Assembly: GCA_024279685.1 (NCBI GenBank)
Contig: JAJRRI010000028.1
Location: forward strand, 1-39,722
DNA length: 39,722 nt
Source: Verrucomicrobiota bacterium
Lineage (GTDB): Bacteria > Verrucomicrobiota > Kiritimatiellia > Kiritimatiellales > Pontiellaceae
Direction: 5' to 3'
The position numbers were made by a program, and so were the translations under genes. Shown here piece after piece: positions 34,994-39,722 of the stretch. Under the pieces are notes generated by a model that worked only from the letters and a program-made list of their open reading frames with translations, was not told the origin of the DNA and did not search any database. Every line of letters begins with the position of its first letter. The stretch's first letter is position 1.

Positions 34994-35016
34994 ACACGGG
35001 AATAAAATACCCGTGT
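34994..35016. terminator. Possible hairpin between lipoprotein and activator genes
   Basis: ACACGGG (34994-35000) pairs with CCCGTGT (35010-35016) around nine A/T bases. No U-run follows on the minus strand, so termination is uncertain; it could mark an RNA end or a protein site. Confidence 0.35.
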
Positions 35017-35042
35017 TGATAGGCCTCATTATGTGTGTTTTT

Positions 35043-35345
35043 TCATTGGAAACTCGGCGACTTTTTTTTTGGGAGGGCCTGAATCTTTTTAATGAGGTTC
35101 GCCGGTCCAGTTACATCTATTTGCACTGGAAAAGACTCTCTAACGATTACGTTCTCGAGCATTCCCTGCTCTTCAAGTTCCCGAACCATGTCTAGTACTG
35201 GATCTGGATGCTCTGCACTTCCAATTATAAGTACGCGCACCGTTTCTGTACTCATTTCTGAAGGGCTAACCTCAGTAAAATGACAACCCAAAATAACCAA
35301 GAAGAATAGAGATGGAATAACCGTTGCGATCAATTTATTTGGCAT
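35043..35345 (-). CDS. Small lipoprotein, unknown
   Basis: A 100-residue predicted lipoprotein: signal LIATVIPSLFFLVILGC with lipobox ILGC. The mature part is ~80 residues, with TVRVLIIGSAEHPDPVLDMV and MLENVIVRESFPVQIDVTGP suggesting a compact alpha/beta fold. The ATG at 35345 is preceded by AAGGAG eleven bases upstream. It lies upstream of the sigma-54 activator on the same strand but about 200 bp away, so a joint role is not evident. Confidence 0.7.
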   Translation of the reverse strand: MPNKLIATVIPSLFFLVILGCHFTEVSPSEMSTETVRVLIIGSAEHPDPVLDMVRELEEQGMLENVIVRESFPVQIDVTGPANLIKKIQALPKKKSPSFQ

Positions 35346-35840
35346 ACGTATATAGGCTCCTTACATATAATGAGGGGCGACACGGTGGGCCGAATCGCCG
35401 CGTACCTCATTCTCCAGACGCGCCGCAATCCGTTGATTTCACCTTGGGTATGCCTGACTAGCTGTTAAAAATGAAAATACTACACTAATCTAATAAACAA
35501 AATGGTGAGTAGTACTTAGTGTCGTAGGTTGCAAACTCCGATTTCTTATATTTCTTGAACCCCCCCACCAGCCCAATATATGTGGAGGACACCCAAAAGA
35601 ATGAAAATAACCGAAATTATTGAAGCAACGACCATCATTTTTTCATTTCTCTTTCTCCGGACACACCGCTGGCTACGTCCAGAGAACATCCAAGTTGACT
35701 TCCGGTACGCAAAAATTGCCCTAAAAACCGAGCGTTGTTCGCCGTAAAGTGGAGCTATTTATTATGCCTTTTTAACCCCCGATGGGGGGACATAACTCAA
35801 ACAAGATATTTGAGGGACACGCACGCAAGAAACAACTTGT
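35346..35840. other. Intergenic region without a supported gene
   Basis: About 500 bp. A 48-codon ORF at 35601-35747 (MKITEIIEATTIIFSFLFLR…) has a distant GGAGGA and no recognisable family. The 3' part leads into IS3-family debris. I see no repeat or RNA gene here. Confidence 0.4.
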
Positions 35841-35977
35841 CCCCAAGGTTTGGTCTCAGGTTCCTTTTTCCAGTTTCCGACCTGCACCTCATACTTCGCT
35901 GGAACCTCGTTCGGGGTATCGATACCTCGGATCACCTCTTGCGCGATACGCGCCTTAAGCTCCGCCGTGAGCCTTTC
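35841..35977 (-). pseudogene. IS3-family OrfA HTH remnant
   Basis: The minus strand reads ERLTAELKARIAQEVIRGID followed by TPNEVPAKYEVQVGNWKKEP and ETKPWG. This is the helix-turn-helix of IS3/IS150-type OrfA (F-K-A-x-x-A-x-E-x-[LI]-x-G-x-x-T… then Y.V…N.WKK). Start and end of the gene and OrfB are missing. It lies 140 bp from the end of the glycoside hydrolase gene. Confidence 0.7.
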
Positions 35978-36112
35978 TTCGTCTCCTATCCGGCCTCATT
36001 TATGGAGCTCTATACGCCACAACCTAACTTAACGCTGGTACAGATCTTTAAGTCCACCTCTAGGGGCCACCGTAATTGAGTAGCGCGACGAATGAAAAAA
36101 CAGGTCTAGATT

Positions 36113-37738
36113 TCATTTCTTTGTTGGAAATGAAAGGCCGGTAGCTTTGTCAATTTCAATAATAGTCATAGCATAAGGCTCTAACTCTATTTGTTTGGAA
36201 AATTCTTCTGAAAATGAACGCGGCGCAGGGATGTAATCTGGCGCATCAACCCACGCATACTTCTTTTCTTTGAGATAGTTTGGAAAAGGTGTTTTATCCC
36301 CATAGGCCCAGATCTTCCGTATCTTTTTACCCGTAATTGAAAAGGTCTGAGTGTGTTCTGTACGATTAATAAGTACACCAAGCTTGGCGCCCTTCTCTGT
36401 ACCATACCCATAGGCGCCTATTTTAGGATACTGAACCGTTTTTTTCAGCCCTGCCAATTTATGGGAAACTTTATTCCCTTCAGGTGCATGCAAAGAATAA
36501 ACAAACTTATATTTCTCTAAGATTAATCCCAATGCCTGGAGGGTGTAATATTGAGGCATTTTTACTTTTATATCGTCATCCTTCGGAGTGAGATAGTTTA
36601 CCATGCCAAAGCCATTTGCCGTATAAAAGCTATGAATGGATGACAGCGTGATCGATGGGTTGAAAAATAAGGTACTTTGCATATCAGCAATAATGATCGC
36701 TGATCCTGAATATTTGTTGATTGAGTGGATCGCTTTTATTTTTTCTGTTTTCCCCCAAAGGTAAGGACTATTGAAAATATGCCATTCGGTTACCCAAAAT
36801 TCTGTATCAGGAAATTCATCTCTCAGTTCCATAAGCTTTTCGTTGTGAAATTCAATTTCAGCAAACATGTGTTTCATCGCATCTGAAGCATTGGGTTTAT
36901 CTGAAAAAGTACGTATTCTAAGATACGGATGAAGGACGATTGCATCAAAAAAGCTTATGTATTCTAGGATACTAGAATTCCAGTTCAGAATTCTGCCCGC
37001 TTGCGTATATTCCCAATCATTTTTTGACAAGATCTTTTCTTTTGCTCCGGTTGATCCTGCAATTCGGTGGTATAGTACGGGCTGAAAAGCAACCACGCCG
37101 ATTTTTGCATTAGGCATGACGGATTTTATTTTTATAGAAAGCCTTTTGGCTGTATCGAGATACTCTTTAACGGTGGGGAATTTATGGCTGTTAATCTGAG
37201 CATATGTTTCATTCCCTAATTCAAGATACAACTGTTGATCGGGCAGGCTCTTTTTTAGTTCGATAACGCATTCAATTATTTCTTCATCTGTTTGGCTGAA
37301 AATATTCAATGCATATACATAGGGAACCTTTAGCGCCTGGGCATTTTTTAAGAGTAAGTCCATGGTAAGAGGCTTTAGAACGTTAGGGTCTGTGAGTTCT
37401 ATCATGCCAATTGTTTTCTCTCCGTAATATTTTTTATATTCTGGAACAGTGGAATTCATTACGGTTCCTGTCTTCCATAAAAAATAATTAGCTACTGTTC
37501 CACCAGGTCCTCTAATGTGCTGAAGATGAATTTCTTTTTTTAATTTTAAAAGCTCGTCATCATTGTAGTTTTTCGCTCTATCATTGTGGATTTCATACAT
37601 TTTAGGGTCAGCAAAGCCAAAAATATGCGCAGGTAATTGTCTCCCTTGTTGGTCTATTACAAAATCAAAAGTTTCTTTTTCCCCAAAGGCAGGGCAAGTC
37701 AATAAGAGGAGTAGAATCATTCTTTTAAATATTAACAT
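36113..37738 (-). CDS. Secreted glycoside hydrolase, clan GH-A type
   Basis: A 541-residue exported enzyme. MLIFKRMILLLLLTCPAFGE is a signal peptide. A (beta/alpha)8 barrel is indicated by HLQHIRGPGGTVANYFLWKT, YLELGNETY (Glu177, acid/base of the NE pair), VLHPYLRI and FWVTEWHIF (Glu318, nucleophile), followed by a C-terminal beta domain (GVLINRTEHTQTFSITGKKI). The layout is that of GH51/GH39-like or agarase-like enzymes; I cannot set the family or the sugar. It stands alone between two IS3-family remnants and is AT-richer than the neighbours, which suggests acquisition by transfer. Confidence 0.75.
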   Translation of the reverse strand: MLIFKRMILLLLLTCPAFGEKETFDFVIDQQGRQLPAHIFGFADPKMYEIHNDRAKNYNDDELLKLKKEIHLQHIRGPGGTVANYFLWKTGTVMNSTVPEYKKYYGEKTIGMIELTDPNVLKPLTMDLLLKNAQALKVPYVYALNIFSQTDEEIIECVIELKKSLPDQQLYLELGNETYAQINSHKFPTVKEYLDTAKRLSIKIKSVMPNAKIGVVAFQPVLYHRIAGSTGAKEKILSKNDWEYTQAGRILNWNSSILEYISFFDAIVLHPYLRIRTFSDKPNASDAMKHMFAEIEFHNEKLMELRDEFPDTEFWVTEWHIFNSPYLWGKTEKIKAIHSINKYSGSAIIIADMQSTLFFNPSITLSSIHSFYTANGFGMVNYLTPKDDDIKVKMPQYYTLQALGLILEKYKFVYSLHAPEGNKVSHKLAGLKKTVQYPKIGAYGYGTEKGAKLGVLINRTEHTQTFSITGKKIRKIWAYGDKTPFPNYLKEKKYAWVDAPDYIPAPRSFSEEFSKQIELEPYAMTIIEIDKATGLSFPTKK

Positions 37739-38079
37739 CTGTTGTTCTCCTTAATGTTTAGTCGTTTTATAGGTTTAAAAATAAGACCCTTGCCGAAGGA
37801 GGATTCCGCCCCTCCAACGGGGTGTATACACGCTCTTTATCGAAGTATCCTGTCATTCATTTAATCCGTTTCATCGTCTTATCCATATTTTATTCTAACC
37901 TGAATCCGATTAGATAAAAATTAAAAGATAAGCATTACCTGTTGGGCTGGAGCGGGTAATATGTCCGCTGAATAAAAAATAACAGTCAATCCACCAATTA
38001 GTGAATGAAACACCAAAATACCAAGAGAGGCAAGATCAGTTCGCGTAAATGATGGGTATGGCCTTAATTGTGTGAAAAC
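37739..38079. other. Intergenic region without a supported gene
   Basis: About 340 bp, AT-rich, with no convincing ORF or RNA gene. It should hold the promoter of the glycoside hydrolase. GGAGGATTCCGCCCCTCC (about 37798-37815) is a small palindrome-like feature of unknown meaning. Confidence 0.4.
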
Positions 38080-38193
38080 AAAAAAAGGGCCGTTCATGAT
38101 CGGTTCAGGTTCGGGAAAGGCCTTTTCGCTTTTTGTCTCAAGCTGTTTTCGCCACGTATAGATCTGGTTCTGGCGAATGCCGAGCTCCCGAAC
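38080..38193 (-). pseudogene. IS3-family OrfA-like remnant
   Basis: The minus strand reads VRELGIRQNQIYTWRKQLET, then KSEKAFPEPEPIMN, the second half of an OrfA HTH and its usual 'K.EAFP' continuation. Upstream and downstream parts are degraded. With the copy at 35841-35977 it flanks the glycoside hydrolase gene. Confidence 0.65.
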
Positions 38194-38340
38194 ATTTGAG
38201 TGATTGGCTTAATTCGATTCTTCGGCACGCTATCCACTTCAGCTGCATCTTCAATCAACTCACCGATCTCTTTCTTTCATTATACGCCGCTAAGAATACC
38301 GACCAGAATACCGACCGGCGAAGTTATTGAATCCGATGGG

Positions 38341-38368
38341 TTGACTTCAAACGCGATATTCGCATAAT
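38341..38368 (+). promoter_or_regulatory. Promoter of tRNA-Thr
   Basis: TTGACT (38341-38346) and CATAAT (38363-38368) with 16 bases between, 16 bases before the tRNA. Confidence 0.7.
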
Positions 38369-38384
38369 CCGCCGTTCCCTTTGA

Positions 38385-38459
38385 GCCGGCGTAGCTCAGT
38401 GGCAGAGCAACGGATTTGTAATCCGTTGGTCGTCAGTTCGACTCTGACCGCCGGCTCCA
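38385..38459 (+). tRNA. tRNA-Thr (TGT)
   Basis: A complete cloverleaf: acceptor GCCGGCG/CGCCGGC, D-arm with AGCTCAGTGGCAGAGC, anticodon stem ACGGA/TCCGT with loop TTTGTAA (anticodon TGT), T-arm with GTTCGACTC, and an encoded CCA at 38457-38459. tRNA ends are common integration sites; what follows here is a patch of broken foreign-looking genes. Confidence 0.95.
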
Positions 38460-38536
38460 TCTTTTTCCTCACTCGGTTAGAATCACGGGTGAATTCCAAT
38501 TCGGATAGGCCTCTGTTCGGTGTTTTTAAATTCATA

Positions 38537-38596
38537 ATGAACGAGTGTGCCTCTGCTTGTGGATTGCTGTGTTCACGATGTATCCACTACGTCTAA
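38537..38596 (+). pseudogene. Cys-rich mini-ORF, possible DUF3795 N-terminus
   Basis: A 19-residue ORF, MNECASACGLLCSRCIHYV. The CGLxCSxC pattern resembles the opening of DUF3795 zinc-type proteins, which normally continue for about 100 residues or more. It is probably a fragment; no strong ribosome-binding site is present. Confidence 0.35.
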
Positions 38597-38605
38597 GAAA
38601 ATTGA

Positions 38606-38894
38606 ATGGATGAGCGGGTAAATAGTTTTTTCGATGGGGTGGACATGGAGCATCAAGCCAATAAACAAAAGGGTTTTTTTAACTATGGCATTTGGCGGCC
38701 CCAATAATTACACGGGCCAAGATATGCGTGAAGGGCACAAACATTTAGTGGCTCGCGGTTTAAATGATAGTCATGTGGATGCCATTATTGAATTATTAGG
38801 CGAGACGTTGCAGGAGCTGGGTGTTGTGGCACAAGATATTCAGGAAGTGGCGGATATTGCAAATAGCGTGCGCGACGATGTGCTTAATCGGTAA
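38606..38894 (+). pseudogene. Group 1 truncated haemoglobin, 5'-truncated and frameshifted
   Basis: From 38606 one frame reads MDERVNSFFDGVDMEHQANK then QKGFF, and the +1 frame continues LTMAFGGPNNYTGQDMREGH, KHLVARGLNDSHVDAIIELL and on to TAA at 38894. Together they match a trHbN-type globin from the B helix on (DERI..FF..VDM..Q…FLT.AFGG), lacking about 25 N-terminal residues. The frame break is in a run of seven T (38674-38680); six would restore it. It immediately precedes an iron-sulfur flavin reductase, a known pairing for NO or O2 chemistry. Composition is unlike that of the genes before the tRNA. Confidence 0.8.
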
Positions 38895-38900
38895 ATTAAT

Positions 38901-39623
38901 ATGGCGCATATTTTTTTTGATGACAAACAGATCGAATTGAACGAGGGTCAAAGTGTTTTGTTGGGTTTGTTGGGTCACGATTATGCGATACCGAATCATT
39001 GCCGCGCGGGGGTTTGCCAGAGTTGTTTAATGCAGGCGGTTGACGGGGATATTCCCGCCGCCGCACAGGTGGGCTTGAAAGATACATTTAAAGCGCAAGG
39101 CTATTTTCTAGCCTGTTGTTGTCAGCCTAACACACCGTTGCATGTGATGACTGCGAATGATCTGGCGTTGCGCTGTCCTGCAGAGGTGGTGGCTCACGAA
39201 CTAATTAATCCAGATGTATTGTGCCTTAAACTTAAGCCGCACTCCGAATTTGATTACCGCGCGGGACAATTTATTAGCATCTGGAAAAATAAAAATCTGA
39301 CGCGCAGTTATTCGCTGGCCAGTGTAAAACAACTAGATGAGTCTCTAGAGTTGCATATTCGGCGAGTGCCAGATGGCAAAGTTAGTGGCTGGTTGCATGA
39401 TGAAGTTGTCGTCGGCGACACGCTGGAAATTCAGGCCGCCCGTGGCGATTGTTTTTATGTGGCAGATAAAATACCCCATGAAACGCCGCATAATATTTTA
39501 CTGGCGGGTACAGGCACCGGGCTGGCCCCTTTAATAGGCATTGCCCGGGATGCCATTGCACAAAAACACCGAGGAAAGATTCATGCCTATCCGGTTGACT
39601 CACCACCATACTACATGTGGTAG
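38901..39623 (+). CDS. 2Fe-2S ferredoxin-flavin oxidoreductase, C-terminally truncated
   Basis: A 240-residue ORF. An N-terminal plant-type ferredoxin domain has HCRAGVCQSC plus ACCCQP for the 2Fe-2S cluster. An FNR-like domain follows: RSYSLAS (flavin binding) and GTGTGLAPLIGIARDAIAQK (NAD(P) binding start). After KHRGKI the sequence switches to HAYPVDSPPYYMW and stops, whereas family members continue for about 80-100 residues. So the nucleotide-binding domain is cut. It lies 6 bp after the globin gene, probably as its reductase partner in the source genome. The 100 bp after the stop is of unknown origin. Confidence 0.8.
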   Translation: MAHIFFDDKQIELNEGQSVLLGLLGHDYAIPNHCRAGVCQSCLMQAVDGDIPAAAQVGLKDTFKAQGYFLACCCQPNTPLHVMTANDLALRCPAEVVAHELINPDVLCLKLKPHSEFDYRAGQFISIWKNKNLTRSYSLASVKQLDESLELHIRRVPDGKVSGWLHDEVVVGDTLEIQAARGDCFYVADKIPHETPHNILLAGTGTGLAPLIGIARDAIAQKHRGKIHAYPVDSPPYYMW

Positions 39624-39722
39624 TTAAGGCTCCACCGAGCGAGCGTGGTGATCCCATGCGCCGCCATATATCTCTTGATAAGTCGGGGCGGATACCCCGA
39701 TTCCAATACCCAATATCGAGGC

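Noticed and set aside
35735..36079. Plus-strand 114-residue ORF
   Set aside because: It is the antisense shadow of the IS3 OrfA remnant, has no ribosome-binding site and no recognisable domain.
38670..38690. Programmed frameshift at the T7 run in the globin gene
   Set aside because: The needed shift is +1, not the -1 typical of such slippery runs, and the gene is also truncated at its 5' end. Mutation or sequencing error is simpler.

Overview
The window looks like accessory-rich chromosome of a Gram-negative member of the PVC superphylum, most likely Kiritimatiellota or a close relative. This is inferred from a PEP-CTERM protein under a cobalamin riboswitch, a very large SpvB/Rhs protein, GxxExxY genes, many lipoproteins and about 50% GC. 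No rRNA or marker gene is present to confirm it. The last kilobase (globin and ferredoxin-reductase pieces) looks foreign.

Layout. 1-4.9 kb holds housekeeping genes on the plus strand: a membrane-protein end, a COG3044-type P-loop protein, dtd, argH and a SPOUT RNA methyltransferase. 5.0-7.5 kb is an exbB-exbD-tonB operon on the minus strand, split by a GxxExxY gene bounded by a perfect 23-bp inverted repeat. 7.7-26.7 kb is one long minus-strand surface/toxin locus (TSP3-repeat secreted protein, small membrane protein, giant SpvB-FG-GAP-RHS protein, then small lipoproteins that may be immunity proteins). It is heavily decayed and is cut by a roughly 9-kb Mu-like element at about 14.7-23.7 kb. 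27-31.2 kb is a B12-riboswitch operon (DUF4465-like PEP-CTERM protein, TonB receptor, secreted protein with an in-frame stop). 31.2-35.3 kb has sprT-like, prmC, a second GxxExxY cassette between 72-bp direct repeats, a NifA-type sigma-54 activator and a lipoprotein. 35.4-38.3 kb has a secreted glycoside hydrolase flanked by IS3-family debris. 38.4 kb has tRNA-Thr(TGT), followed by broken globin and ferredoxin-reductase genes.

The Mu-like element is the most unusual object. It has a divergent repressor with a nested-dyad operator and a run of small HTH genes. The transposase is spread over three ORFs: a full-length protein with a D-E-E instead of D-D-E core, a second stand-alone catalytic-core paralogue, and a separate Mu-C-like barrel protein. 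It also has a MuB-like ATPase, a VVA0879-like zinc protein and a Mor-type activator followed by a terminator, but no head or tail genes. Its left end carries several copies of a ~22-bp site plus two 96-nt units whose differences preserve base pairing, so they are structured RNAs or DNA hairpins. A hairpin-rich stretch with a perfect 34-nt palindrome lies in the transposase region.

The second theme is two GxxExxY genes (PD-(D/E)XK-like proteins), each bounded by its own repeat, one directly inside an operon. This suggests single-gene mobile cassettes. Several frameshifts lie in homopolymers and could be sequencing errors; the in-frame nonsense codons cannot be explained that way as easily.
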